From Haloplanus natans DSM 17983 (lineage in GTDB: Archaea; Halobacteriota; Halobacteria; Halobacteriales; Haloferacaceae), in assembly GCF_000427685.1 (NCBI RefSeq), contig NZ_KE386573.1, positions 2,774,938-2,838,937 of the forward strand: 64,000 bases of DNA. The letters are read 5' to 3'. The notes under the pieces are model-generated. The model made no database searches and was not told the origin of the DNA. It saw only the letters and a program-made list of their open reading frames with translations. The translations under genes were made by a program, and so were the position numbers. Shown one piece after another: positions 32,929-42,294 of this stretch (its first letter is position 1; each line of letters opens with the position of its first letter).

Positions 32929-33524
32929 TCCGACACCTCCACGAGCGGTTCGATGACGTTCAGCGCCTTCTCGTCGGCGATATCGCGGACGTGTTCGAAC
33001 ACTTCGTCGGTCCGGCCGGTCCGGGTGGCCAGCCGAAGCCGGGCGCTGGACGCGCTTCCCCGGCCCTCGGGCGCCGAGAGCGACAGGTCCGCGAGCGTCG
33101 CGTCCGTGCTCGATTCGATCCGTCGGAGCGTATCGGAGAGGTCGGTGTCGACGATGTCGCCGACGAGCAGGAGCGTCAACTCCTCGCCGTAGCGCTCCGC
33201 GCCGGCCTGGATGACGTTGACTCCCTCCTCGCGGAGCGCTTCGACGATGGTCTCGAAGCGGTCCGGCGGACACTCCACGTCCACCTCGACGGGGATGTGT
33301 CCCCGGGGGGTGAGGTTGCCGCGCTCGTGGAATATCGAGAGGAGGTTGCCACCGTTCTCGGCGATGGGACGTAACGCCGACAGCAGTTCACCCGGCTTGT
33401 CGACGAGTTCGAGCCGGATCGTATGCGTCTGTGGGCGTTCGCCGCCGTCGGTTTCGGGATCGGTGACGGCGGCGTCGCCGTCGGCGTCCGCAGCGTCGGG
33501 GGTGGAAGCAGCCTCGTCGCTCAT
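32925..33524 (-). CDS. ACT-domain amino-acid-binding protein
   Basis: 199 residues. An acidic N-terminal tail (about 30 residues) is followed by a first ACT domain (IRLELVDKPGELLSALRPIAENGGNLLSI) and a second ACT-like half (LTLLLVGDIV...). KPGELL and NLLSI are the usual ligand-loop positions. It has no catalytic domain, so it is a separate regulatory subunit. Translational coupling with hom implies allosteric control of homoserine synthesis, probably by threonine (inference). Confidence 0.85.
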   Translation of the reverse strand: MSDEAASTPDAADADGDAAVTDPETDGGERPQTHTIRLELVDKPGELLSALRPIAENGGNLLSIFHERGNLTPRGHIPVEVDVECPPDRFETIVEALREEGVNVIQAGAERYGEELTLLLVGDIVDTDLSDTLRRIESSTDATLADLSLSAPEGRGSASSARLRLATRTGRTDEVFEHVRDIADEKALNVIEPLVEVSE

Positions 33525-33559
33525 TCAGGCCGTCACCCCCGCGGCACGACCCGTCGACG

Positions 33560-33576
33560 CAATAATTGTAATCGGC
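33560..33576 (-). promoter_or_regulatory. TATA-like promoter of the ACT-hom unit
   Basis: On the minus strand the sequence acaattattgcg lies about 35-45 bases before the ATG at 33524. It is an AT island in GC-rich DNA, the likely TATA box of the ACT-hom unit. Confidence 0.45.
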
Positions 33577-33697
33577 GACGGGGAGGGGCCGCGGGGTGTC
33601 TCCGTGCCGACACGTCGACTGCCGGTAGTCGTGCCGCTGGGCATGGTACACAGTGTGCCGGTGGGGTATAAGATTGCATCGGTCGCGGATCGACCGA

Positions 33698-34873
33698 TCA
33701 GGTCGCCGTCGCTGTCCGCGCCTCGCTCGACGCCGTCTGGGGCGCCGCTGCCCGGTCGTGCGAGAGGCGGACGACCGTCCGCTCGCCGTCCGTCCGGAAC
33801 GTCAACTCCCCGCCGGCGGCCTCGGCGACGGAGCGTGCGACCCAGAGACCGAGCCCGCTCCCGTGTTTGAGCTGGGTGATCTCCGACTCGCCCGCGATCA
33901 CGGCTCGTTCGTCGTCCGGGATTCCAGGCCCGTCGTCGACGACATCGATCCGGACCGTACCGTCGGCGTCGGCCGCGGCGCTCACGACTATCTCCGAGCC
34001 GCCGTGTTCGGCCGCGTTCTCGACCAGTTCGACGAGCGCCCGTTCGATGCTGTCGTCGGCCCAGATCCACAGGTCACGCGGTACGTCGACGGTGATCGCC
34101 ATCTCGTCGTCGACGGCGACATCGTCGGCGACGGCCGTCGCGATGTCGTGGACGTTCAGCCGTGCGTTCGGCGACGACCGACGCTCCAGCGCTTCGAGCA
34201 TCGTCTTGGTCTTCTCCGCCATCCCGCCGACCGCCCGGGACCGCCGATGGACCATGTCTGCGGCCTCCGCGAGCGCCCCCTCGTCGAGTTCGGTCGCCAG
34301 CCGCTCGGACTGGCCGATCAGCACCGTCGCGTCGTTGCGCAGGTTGTGCCGAAGGACGCGGCTGAGGACGGCGAATTTCTCGCGCTCGCGGGCCAGTTGC
34401 TCCGCGCGAACCCGCCGGGCGTCGTGGACGCCGATGATGACGTGGGCGGCCGCACTGACCGCGAGGACGTTCCCCGCCGCCAGTGCGTCCGCCGTGCTCA
34501 CGGTGCCGAGGCTCCCGCGGTAGGCGCCGTGACCGAGTAGAACGCCCCCGAGGACGACGAGGCCGAGGAAGTTCCAGACGGCGATCCGCACCGCGTTCGG
34601 CGTCGAGAATCCGCTCCGATAGAGGCGGAGACCGGCCGCGACCAGGCCGACACAGACGACCGTGCCCAGCGCGGCCAGTCCCAGTCCGACCGCCGGTTGG
34701 CCCGTGGCGAGATACGGGGCGAGGTGGGGGATCACCAGCGCGATGCCGGTCAGACTGATCGCGGTACACGCGCCGAGTCGGGCGAGCCGTTCCCGACGGC
34801 GGCTCCCGTCGGTCGGCCCCGCCGCGAACATCCCGACGAGCGCCCGGTCGATCCGGCCGAGGAGTCCTGACAT
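33698..34873 (-). CDS. Membrane histidine kinase
   Basis: 391 residues. Four to five hydrophobic helices (about 35-150) form the sensor. The dimerisation box follows with His175 in SRVLRHNLRND, the haloarchaeal H-box style, then the N box (ELVENAAEHG), G1 (DVVDDGPGIPDDE) and G2 (HGSGLGLWVAR). It lacks a periplasmic loop of any size, so it probably senses a membrane or intracellular signal. No response regulator is adjacent; its partner is unknown. Confidence 0.88.
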   Translation of the reverse strand: MSGLLGRIDRALVGMFAAGPTDGSRRRERLARLGACTAISLTGIALVIPHLAPYLATGQPAVGLGLAALGTVVCVGLVAAGLRLYRSGFSTPNAVRIAVWNFLGLVVLGGVLLGHGAYRGSLGTVSTADALAAGNVLAVSAAAHVIIGVHDARRVRAEQLAREREKFAVLSRVLRHNLRNDATVLIGQSERLATELDEGALAEAADMVHRRSRAVGGMAEKTKTMLEALERRSSPNARLNVHDIATAVADDVAVDDEMAITVDVPRDLWIWADDSIERALVELVENAAEHGGSEIVVSAAADADGTVRIDVVDDGPGIPDDERAVIAGESEITQLKHGSGLGLWVARSVAEAAGGELTFRTDGERTVVRLSHDRAAAPQTASSEARTATAT

Positions 34874-34981
34874 GCACGGGGAGTTGCCGAACGGTGATGA
34901 TGAAACTAGCCGTCGGATTATCGCGAATGAGAGAAGAGGGGCCGAATCGAGCCGTTCGGGACGGGAACGGCTACAGTCCGA

Positions 34982-37171
34982 TCAGATGTAGTCGATCGAC
35001 GGCGGCAGTTCGAGCTTCATTCCCTTGCGCTCGCGGATCTCCGTGATGATGTCCGGCTGGAGGTTGTCGGCGAGCACGCGGAAGCCGGCGTTCTCCGTGT
35101 TCCACGAGGCTCGACCCTCGGTGGCGCTCCGGATGTCGGAAGAGAAGCCGATCATCTCCTCGACGGGCGCGATGCCCTCGATGACCATGAGGTCGCCCTC
35201 TTGATACATGTCGTCGACGCGGCCACGGCGACCCTGAATCTCGCCCGAGGCCGCCCCCATGTGTTCCGAGGGAACGTCGATACGCACGTTCTGGATGGGT
35301 TCGAGTATGCGGATCTCGCCGTCGATCAGGGCGCGGTGGACCGCCTCGCGGACGGCGGGGATGACCTGTGCCGGACCGCGGTGGATGGTGTCCTCGTGGA
35401 GTTTCGCGTCGTGCAGGCGGACGAGCGCACCCGAGACGGGTTCGGCCGCCAGCGGCCCGTCGTCGAGCGCCTCTTCGATCCCCTCGACGACCAGTTCCAT
35501 CGTCTCGTTGAGGTGCTGAATCCCCTTCGTGTCGTCGATGAGGATGTTCGTCCCGTGGATGTGCTCCACGTTCTGGGAGGTGTCCTTGTCCATGCCGGCT
35601 TCCTGGAGGGCCTCGCGGCGCTCCAGTTCGGGCATGTCCATCGAGACGTTGCCGAGCTGAATCTCGTCGACGATGTCGTCGCTCAGGGGCTCGACCGTGA
35701 TGTAGAACTTGTTGTGACGGTTCGGCGAGACGCCCTCGACTTCCCCGGAGGCCATCTGGGGCGACTCACGGAAGACGACGATCGGTTCGCCGGTGTTGAT
35801 CGGGATACCCTGGTTGCGCTCGATGCGCTGACCGATGACTTCGAGGTGGAGTTCACCCTGACCGGAGATCAGGTGTTCGCCGGTCTCCTCGTTGATCTCG
35901 ATCTGGATCGTCGGGTCCTCCTTCGCGACCTGCTGGAGCGTCTCGATGAGCTTCGGCAGGTCGTCCATGTTTCGCGCCTCGACGCTTTTCGTGATGACCG
36001 GCTCCGAGATGTGTTCGATGGACTCGAACGGCGTCATCTCGACGCTCGACACCGTCGAGCCGGCGATAGCGTCCTTGAGGCCCGTGACTGCGGCGATGTT
36101 GCCTGCGGGGACGTGTTCCACTTCCTCGCGCTCGCCACCCATGTAGATGCCGACGCTCTGGACGCGGTTCTTGCCCGCCGTCCCGGAGACGTAGAGCTCC
36201 TGGCCCTTCTCGATGGTGCCCGAGAAGACGCGGCCGGCCGCGATTTCGCCGGCGTGGGGGTCGATGCCGATGTCCGTAACCATGAGGACGAGTTCGCCGT
36301 CTTCGTCGACCAGCCGCATCGACTCCGCGATTTCGGAGGTGTCGTCGCCGCGCCAAATGCGCGGGATACGGCGGGGCTGGGCGTCCAGCGGGTTCGGGAA
36401 GTGCTCACAGACCATGTCGAGCACCACGTCGGAGAGCGGCGTCCGCTCGTGGAGCTCCTGGCGCTTGTCGGCGCGTTCGAGGTCGATTATATCGCCGAAG
36501 TCCATGCCCGTCCGCTGCATCGAGGGCATCGAGACGCCCCACTTGTAGAGGGCCGAGCCGAAGCCGACGGTACCGTCCTCGACGCCGACGGTCCAGTCGT
36601 CGTTGATGTCGTCCATCTCCTCGGTCATGCCGCGGATGAGCTCGTTCACGTCACGGATGACCGACAGGAGCCGCTCCTGCATCTCCTGGGGACCCTCCTG
36701 GAGCTCGGAGATGAGGCGGTCGACCTTGTTGATAAACAGCGTCGGCTTGACGCCCTCGCGGAGCGCCTGCCGGAGCACCGTCTCCGTCTGGGGCATCGCG
36801 CCCTCGACGGCGTCGACCACCACCAAGGCCCCGTCGACGGCGCGCATCGCCCGCGTCACGTCGCCACCGAAGTCGACGTGACCCGGCGTGTCGATCAGGT
36901 TGATCAGGTGGTTCTTGCCCTCGTACTCGTGGGTCATCGAGACGTTCGCGGCGTCGATGGTGATGCCGCGTTCCTGCTCGTCCTCCTCGGTGTCCATCGC
37001 GAGCTGCTGGCCCGCGGTGTCCTGCGAGATCATGCCCGCGCCGGCGAGCAGGTTGTCCGTCAGCGTCGTCTTGCCGTGATCGACGTGAGCGGCGATGGCG
37101 ATGTTCCGGATGTTCTCCGGTTTGTCCATCAGCCGTTCACATTCTTGTACGATCTTCTTTCGTCGGCCCAT
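34982..37171 (-). CDS. fusA: Translation elongation factor EF-2
   Basis: 729 residues. The N-terminal GTPase has [15 protein letters not shown] (G1), [12 protein letters not shown] (G3) and INKVDRL (G4). Domains II-V are complete. Near the C-terminus, [23 protein letters not shown]-like sequence (here [10 protein letters not shown]...) precedes the loop expected to carry the diphthamide His. It drives ribosomal translocation. The nearest str-type genes are separated from it by three unrelated genes on one side and by the kinase on the other. Confidence 0.98.
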   Translation of the reverse strand: MGRRKKIVQECERLMDKPENIRNIAIAAHVDHGKTTLTDNLLAGAGMISQDTAGQQLAMDTEEDEQERGITIDAANVSMTHEYEGKNHLINLIDTPGHVDFGGDVTRAMRAVDGALVVVDAVEGAMPQTETVLRQALREGVKPTLFINKVDRLISELQEGPQEMQERLLSVIRDVNELIRGMTEEMDDINDDWTVGVEDGTVGFGSALYKWGVSMPSMQRTGMDFGDIIDLERADKRQELHERTPLSDVVLDMVCEHFPNPLDAQPRRIPRIWRGDDTSEIAESMRLVDEDGELVLMVTDIGIDPHAGEIAAGRVFSGTIEKGQELYVSGTAGKNRVQSVGIYMGGEREEVEHVPAGNIAAVTGLKDAIAGSTVSSVEMTPFESIEHISEPVITKSVEARNMDDLPKLIETLQQVAKEDPTIQIEINEETGEHLISGQGELHLEVIGQRIERNQGIPINTGEPIVVFRESPQMASGEVEGVSPNRHNKFYITVEPLSDDIVDEIQLGNVSMDMPELERREALQEAGMDKDTSQNVEHIHGTNILIDDTKGIQHLNETMELVVEGIEEALDDGPLAAEPVSGALVRLHDAKLHEDTIHRGPAQVIPAVREAVHRALIDGEIRILEPIQNVRIDVPSEHMGAASGEIQGRRGRVDDMYQEGDLMVIEGIAPVEEMIGFSSDIRSATEGRASWNTENAGFRVLADNLQPDIITEIRERKGMKLELPPSIDYI

Positions 37172-37327
37172 TATAGGCCCATACCGTCAGGAGGGTCAAA
37201 AGGGTAGTGTTTTGCCGACAACGAAACGGCCGATTTCAGGCCGTTGATCCGGCGTGTCACGGGATACCACGAAACGGCCGGAGGGACCACAACCGTCTTA
37301 CGCTTCTGCACCGTGGTACCAACGAGC

Positions 37328-38089
37328 ATGGACGTACGAGTACAGGGTGGCGCCCCGCCGGACCCGTTTCTCGGGGCCGCCGACCTGCTAGCGACGGAAC
37401 ACGACCTCGACCACCCGGTCCGCGTGCGGGTCCGGGACGACCCCGACGAGCGAACCTGGACGGCCCACTACGACGACTACCACGTCCTCAACATCTCCCG
37501 TCAGGCCGCGACGAGCGCGATGGCCCGCGAACTCGCGCTCCACGAACTCGCGCACATGGCCCGCTACGAACAGGGGCACGCCTCCCACACTCAGTCGACC
37601 GACGAGGCGCTCTTTCTCGCCCTCTCCGGGCGCACCGTCGAGCGCCGCAAACTCGCCCACTGCTATCAGATCGCCAACCACATGCGCGATATCTACGCCG
37701 ACGACATCACCCTCGCCGTCGCGCCCGCGGGGAAACTCGTCCAGTTTCTCGAATCCCAGTTGGCGGCGGCCGTCGCCGACGCCCCCGGTCCCGCCGGCTC
37801 CCGTCCCGCCGGCGCCGGCCCTGCCGACGACGGCGCCGACCCCGACATCACCGCCGTCAACGCCGCCTTCGCGCTCGGCCTCGTCGAACGCCATAGCCTG
37901 ATCGACGCCGACCACCGGCTCTACGACCTCGCGCGCGCCGCTGCCGCCGACGCCCCCACCGTCGGGATGGAGGCGTTCAAGCGGCGCTTCCGGTCGCTGA
38001 TCGACGATCCAAGCGAGAGCGACTTCCGGCGCGACCTGGTGACCGTCACCAAGGAGTACGCGCTCGAGACGGGGCCGGCGGCGGACTGA
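37328..38089 (+). CDS. Conserved haloarchaeal protein with HExxH (DUF5781-like)
   Basis: 253 residues from the ATG at 37328 (MDVRVQGGAPPDPF). It carries ALHELAHMARYEQGHASH, an HExxH zinc-peptidase-like motif with a further His in EQGHASH, followed by a helical C-terminal half (INAAFALGLVER-type, KRRFRSLIDD). I recall the family as DUF5781. It is probably a cytoplasmic zinc-dependent protein; proteolysis is not proven. It is the only plus-strand gene in the str region. Confidence 0.78.
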   Translation: MDVRVQGGAPPDPFLGAADLLATEHDLDHPVRVRVRDDPDERTWTAHYDDYHVLNISRQAATSAMARELALHELAHMARYEQGHASHTQSTDEALFLALSGRTVERRKLAHCYQIANHMRDIYADDITLAVAPAGKLVQFLESQLAAAVADAPGPAGSRPAGAGPADDGADPDITAVNAAFALGLVERHSLIDADHRLYDLARAAAADAPTVGMEAFKRRFRSLIDDPSESDFRRDLVTVTKEYALETGPAAD

Positions 38090-39280
38090 TCATCGGCCCT
38101 CGTCGGCCGCCTCGAACACGCCGATCACGTCCTCGCGGTCCATCCGTCGTGGGTTCCGGTCGATGTTGTGCTCGGAGTGCTCGAACGCCACGTCGGCGAA
38201 ATCCGCGAACGTCTCCCGGTCGAAGTCACCGTATTCGGCGATACTGGTCGGCACGTTCACGTCCGCCAGCAGGTCGAAAACCGCCTCGACGCTCCGGTCG
38301 GCGAACGCCCGGTCCGACTCGCCGGGACGACGCTGCTCGCCCAGCAGGTCGGCGAGGTCCGCGAACCGATCCACCTCCGCGGGCACGTTGTACCGCATCA
38401 CGTGCGGGAGGAGGACGCCGTTCGCCAGCCCGTGCCCCAGCCCACACTCCATGCCGAGCGGGTAGGTGAGCGCGTGGACCGCCCCCAGGCCGGAGTTGAC
38501 GAACGCCTGTCCCGCCAGGGTGGCGGCGAGGCTCATGTTCGCGCGCACTTCGTCGTTTTCCGGCCCCTGTGCCACCGCCGGCCGCAGGTTCTCCGCGACG
38601 AGTTCGACCGCCCGCCGCGCCAACGTGTCCGTATACGGCGTCCGGAGGACGGAGACGTAGCTCTCTATCGCGTGCGTGAGCGCGTCCAGTCCCGTCGCCG
38701 CGGCGACGCCCGGCGGCATCGTCTCCGTCAAGTCCGGATCGACCGCCGCGAGGTCGGCAAAGAGGAACGGCGAGAAGACGACCTTCTTTACTCCGCCGTC
38801 GCGTTCGTCGGCGAACACGCCGACGTGCGTCACCTCGCTGCCCGTCCCCGCCGTCGTCGGGACGAGCGCCAACGGTCCCGTCTCCCCGGGCACGTTATCC
38901 ATGCCGAGCATATCTCGAACGGGGCCACCGTGGGCCGCCAGCGCCGCCGCCAACTTCGCCGTGTCCATCGAACTCCCTCCGCCGACGCCGACCACCAGAT
39001 CGCGGTCCCCGACCTGCTCCGCCGCCGCCTCGGCCATCGCCAGTTTCGGCTCGGGCGCCACGCCGTCGTACACCACCACGTCGACGCCTGCGGCCTCCAG
39101 ACGGGCGACGGGCGTATCGATGACGCCGCTGGCCGCGAGGTGGTCGTCCGTGACGACGAGCACAGAGTCGATACCGCGGTCGCGGGCGAAGGATTCGAGC
39201 GCGTCGACCGCGCCCGACCCGTACTCGACGTGGGCGGGGCTCCGAATCGTATGTGTGTCGGCGAGTGAGCCGAGTGTCAT
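38090..39280 (-). CDS. Iron-containing alcohol dehydrogenase-type protein
   Basis: 396 residues. Group III ADH fold: the NAD loop GVGGGSSMDTAKLAA, then the metal-site region LTHAIESYVS and HALTYPLGMECGLGHGLANGVLLPHVMRYN with the expected His ligands, and a final His in FEHSEHNIDRNPR. It oxidises alcohols or reduces aldehydes with NAD(P); the substrate is unknown. It sits between rpsG and fusA on the same strand, interrupting the usual str gene order. Confidence 0.9.
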   Translation of the reverse strand: MTLGSLADTHTIRSPAHVEYGSGAVDALESFARDRGIDSVLVVTDDHLAASGVIDTPVARLEAAGVDVVVYDGVAPEPKLAMAEAAAEQVGDRDLVVGVGGGSSMDTAKLAAALAAHGGPVRDMLGMDNVPGETGPLALVPTTAGTGSEVTHVGVFADERDGGVKKVVFSPFLFADLAAVDPDLTETMPPGVAAATGLDALTHAIESYVSVLRTPYTDTLARRAVELVAENLRPAVAQGPENDEVRANMSLAATLAGQAFVNSGLGAVHALTYPLGMECGLGHGLANGVLLPHVMRYNVPAEVDRFADLADLLGEQRRPGESDRAFADRSVEAVFDLLADVNVPTSIAEYGDFDRETFADFADVAFEHSEHNIDRNPRRMDREDVIGVFEAADEGR

Positions 39281-39333
39281 GCCAGCCCCGTCGGCCGGAG
39301 GATACGTAGCTGTTCGGGAGAAGAGACGAGACG

Positions 39334-39948
39334 TTACCGCGCGGCTGCGGCGACCCGCTCGGCTTCCTCTTTCTGGTTGATGGCGTAGGTGCCGACGTCG
39401 TAGTCGGCGGCACCCATCAGCTGCGTCGCGAGCGCCTGCGCGGCACTCGTCGGCGTCTTGTAGGAGCCGCGATAGGTGCCTTCCGCGAGGAACTTCAGGG
39501 CCTGGTCGACCCGGCGCTGGGGCGCCACGTCGACGGCCTGCGGGACCGAGATCCCGCCGTATTTCAGGCGAACGGTCTCCTCGCGCGGCGCGGCGTTCTC
39601 GACGGCCGTGACGAGCACCTGCACCGGGTTCTCCTTCGTGTCCTCGTGGACGATTTCGAAGGCGTCACGGACGATGCGCATCGCCTGTTGCTTTTTGCCC
39701 GTGTTCTCCTCGGTCTGCATCAAGCGATTGATCAGCCGCTCGACGACCGAGATTTCGCTCTTCTGGAACTGCTTGGAGGCGTGACGGCCCATCGTGTGCG
39801 CGATGGGGGTCACGTTGATATAGCGCTGCGTGCTGGGGTCGGTGTACGCGATGTCGCCGGTCTCCCAGACGCCAAAGAGGAGCGCGTCCGTCTCCTGCTC
39901 GTCGCTGCCGGCCGGGGCGTCCGGCTCGGGGGTGTCGCTCTCGGACAT
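39334..39948 (-). CDS. rpsG: 30S ribosomal protein uS7
   Basis: 204 residues from the ATG at 39948. Core features: VTPIAHTMGRHASKQFQKSE, VVERLINRLMQTEENTGKKQ, NPVQVLVTAVENAAPREET and the C-terminal YAINQKEEAERVA. The acidic N-terminal extension ([19 protein letters not shown]) is normal for haloarchaea. The start overlaps the rpsL stop by one base (TAATG), so the two are coupled. It nucleates assembly of the small-subunit head. Confidence 0.97.
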   Translation of the reverse strand: MSESDTPEPDAPAGSDEQETDALLFGVWETGDIAYTDPSTQRYINVTPIAHTMGRHASKQFQKSEISVVERLINRLMQTEENTGKKQQAMRIVRDAFEIVHEDTKENPVQVLVTAVENAAPREETVRLKYGGISVPQAVDVAPQRRVDQALKFLAEGTYRGSYKTPTSAAQALATQLMGAADYDVGTYAINQKEEAERVAAAAR

Positions 39949-40376
39949 TATCGAACCGGTTTCTCCGCGTTCCCGCGCACGAGTTCGATCATCGACACGC
40001 CGTTGACCTTCTCCACTTTGTAGTTCACGCCCGAGAGGTCGCCCATCGCGCGACCCTTCGCGCCGCCGATGCCGGCGATGGTGACCTCGTCGTGTTCGTC
40101 GATGAAGGAGATGGCGCCGTCGCCGGGGCAGAAGGCCGTCACCTGCTTCCCGTTTTTGATCAGCTGGACCCGGACGCATTTCCGGATCGCGGAGTTGGGC
40201 TGTTTCGCCTCGATGCCGACCTTCTCGAGAACGATGCCCCGGGCCTGGGGCGCACCCTCGAGCGGGTCCGATTTCTTCCGGAGACCGCGCTCGCGTCGCG
40301 CGTACTCCGAGTCGGACCACCGTCGCGTCTGGCGGTCCTTCTTGAGTTTGCGGGCCGCGTACTTGCCGTTCGCCAT
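39948..40376 (-). CDS. rpsL: 30S ribosomal protein uS12
   Basis: 142 residues. The universally conserved loop [15 protein letters not shown] is intact, as is [17 protein letters not shown]. It is a decoding-centre protein. The first gene of the rpsL-rpsG pair, it has its own promoter in the 271-base gap after nusA. Confidence 0.98.
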   Translation of the reverse strand: MANGKYAARKLKKDRQTRRWSDSEYARRERGLRKKSDPLEGAPQARGIVLEKVGIEAKQPNSAIRKCVRVQLIKNGKQVTAFCPGDGAISFIDEHDEVTIAGIGGAKGRAMGDLSGVNYKVEKVNGVSMIELVRGNAEKPVR

Positions 40377-40400
40377 AGTGCAACTTCGTTCCCGACGGAG

Positions 40401-40410
40401 CTACTTAAGC
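40401..40410 (-). promoter_or_regulatory. TATA box of rpsL-rpsG
   Basis: On the minus strand gcttaagtag lies 25-34 bases before the rpsL ATG, a suitable place for a TATA box with a very short leader. Together with the 271-base gap it separates this pair from the rpo operon. Confidence 0.5.
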
Positions 40411-40647
40411 CTCCCTTTTCGCACTCGGCGAGACCGTCTCAGAACGCGTTAGGACACCCGCTACTCCGATCTGAGAGGGTCGACACGATCGATCGGCGAC
40501 CGGAGAGCGACGTTCAGCATCGAAAGAGCGTCGAGAGACCGTGAGAAGCGGAGGACGCCCGAACGTGATCTCTCGCCGTCCTCGTCGCGACCCAGGCCGG
40601 CGACGTGTACGCGTTCGACGACGGCTAAGTGAGTCGCGTGAGCGCCG

Positions 40648-41073
40648 TCAGGTTAACTGCACGTCGTCCAGGTCGTAATGCCGCCGCGCCAGACGCCGCG
40701 CCGTCTCGATGTTTCGCCCGTCGCGGCCGATGGCGGCACCGCGGTCGGCGTCAGGGACTTCGGCGTACGCCACCCGGTCACCCTGCTCGCTGATCGTGAC
40801 GTGTTGGACCGCCGCCGGCGCGAGCACGTTGGCAACGAACGCCTCCGGCGTGTCCGCGTCCTCGACGAGTTCGACCGTCCGGCCGAGTGCTTCCTCGACG
40901 CGCCCGACGGTCCGACCGCCGGGCCCGACCGCCTGGGCCATCTCGCCGGCGGCGACGAGGAAGACGACACGGTCCTGATCGTCGTACACCAGGCAGTCGC
41001 GGGCCGTGGCGCCGGTTTCGTCCTCGAACCGGGCGATGAACCGGCGGTCGCGATCGGAGAGGGTGACCCGCAT
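40648..41073 (-). CDS. nusA: NusA-like KH protein
   Basis: 141 residues with two KH-type segments (VGPGGRTVGRVEEALGRTVELV and IGRDGRNIETARRLARRHYDLDDV). It lacks the N-terminal and S1 domains of bacterial NusA, as in all archaea. It is located directly after rpoA2, 3 bases downstream, its standard place. It binds RNA and is thought to act in transcription elongation or termination. Confidence 0.93.
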   Translation of the reverse strand: MRVTLSDRDRRFIARFEDETGATARDCLVYDDQDRVVFLVAAGEMAQAVGPGGRTVGRVEEALGRTVELVEDADTPEAFVANVLAPAAVQHVTISEQGDRVAYAEVPDADRGAAIGRDGRNIETARRLARRHYDLDDVQLT

Positions 41074-41076
41074 CCG

Positions 41077-42294
41077 CTAGTCGTCCGACGGCTGCGTCGC
41101 GCTGAACGACCCCATCCGCAGGTCCACGTCGCCGGTGCCGATGGCGACCGGCTTGCCGACGATCACGTTCTCGATGACGCCGTCGAGTCGGTCGCGCTCG
41201 CCGTGGATCGCCGCGTCGAGCAGGTGGTTGACCGTCACCTCGAAGGCGGCGCGGGCGAGCACCGACTCCTTCGACCCCGAGATGCCGTGGCGGCCGATGG
41301 ACTCGATGGTGCCGCGGTTGGTCATGATGTCGGCCACGAGCATCAGGTGACGGACGTTCACGTCGTCGAGCCCCTGCTCTTCGAGCGTGTCCATCGTCTC
41401 GTTGATGATGGCCTCGCGGGCCGCCTCGACGCCGAGGTTGCGATAGATTTCGTGGATGTTGTTACAGGTCGTCCGCGAGGCGTCGACGCCCTCTATTTCG
41501 ATCACGTCGCCGAAGGCCGACCCCTCGGTGTAGAGGACGAACTCCTCGCCGTCGTCGAGACTCTCCTTGCGGATGACGACGCGAGAGACTTCCTCGATTC
41601 CTTTGAACACCACGTCGCGGAGTTCCTCGACCAACTGGAGCAGTTCGCGGTAGCTCGGCTCGGAGGGGCCGAACTCGACGAGCGTTCCCGAGCGCCGGGT
41701 CTGGACGCCGAGGGCGTCCTCGATGGTCTCGGCGATCTCCGCCGCGATCTCGCCCACGTCGCCGACGGTCGGCCACCGTTCGAGCAGCGTCTCGTCGTTC
41801 AGGTCGATCTGGACGAGCATGTCGGCGACGTTCGTCGAGACGTCACCCAGCGAGAGGATCTTGGTCGATTCGATCGACCACACCACCTCGTGGGCGCGCT
41901 CGCGGTCCGTCGCGTACTCCTCGTCGAGATACACCGTCATCATCGGCGTGTCGGGTGTCTTCCGCGCGTCGACGAGTTCGATGAGGCGGGGGAGCCCCTG
42001 GGTCACGTCGATCTCCGCGACGCCCGCGTAGTGGAACGTGTTCATCGTCATCTGCGTTCCGGGCTCGCCGATGGACTGTGCCGACACCGTGCCGACGGGG
42101 TCGAGCGGGTCGACCCGCGTGTCGACGTAGCGTGACTCCGTCGCCTGCGCGATCTCGTTCGCCTGCTCGACCGTGATCGGCCCCCGATCCTCGACCGTCT
42201 CGTAGATCTGCTCTTTCAGGCGGCGCGGCAGTTCCGTATCCTCGACGACCACCTCGATGTCCTCGGTGACGTGTTCGTACTCGGATTCAGTCAT
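41077..42294 (-). CDS. rpoA2: DNA-directed RNA polymerase subunit A''
   Basis: 405 residues, the C-terminal portion of the largest subunit. It carries [35 protein letters not shown] (trigger-loop region), quoted only in part here: [18 protein letters not shown]. The end [18 protein letters not shown] is typical. It overlaps rpoA1 by 8 bases. The haloarchaeal split of A into A' and A'' is retained. Confidence 0.97.
   Translation of the reverse strand: MTESEYEHVTEDIEVVVEDTELPRRLKEQIYETVEDRGPITVEQANEIAQATESRYVDTRVDPLDPVGTVSAQSIGEPGTQMTMNTFHYAGVAEIDVTQGLPRLIELVDARKTPDTPMMTVYLDEEYATDRERAHEVVWSIESTKILSLGDVSTNVADMLVQIDLNDETLLERWPTVGDVGEIAAEIAETIEDALGVQTRRSGTLVEFGPSEPSYRELLQLVEELRDVVFKGIEEVSRVVIRKESLDDGEEFVLYTEGSAFGDVIEIEGVDASRTTCNNIHEIYRNLGVEAAREAIINETMDTLEEQGLDDVNVRHLMLVADIMTNRGTIESIGRHGISGSKESVLARAAFEVTVNHLLDAAIHGERDRLDGVIENVIVGKPVAIGTGDVDLRMGSFSATQPSDD

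Noticed and set aside
35201-37207. 668-codon plus-strand frame antisense to fusA
   Set aside because: Shadow of EF-2; composition is non-globular and no motif is present. The same holds for long antisense frames over rpoA1, rpoB1 and the helicase.
40575-40628. Short plus-strand peptide LAVLVATQAGDVYAFDDG before a stop, resembling a PQQ beta-propeller repeat
   Set aside because: Only 18 codons, preceded by a stop, in the gap between nusA and rpsL. It could be a relic but is too short to separate from chance.
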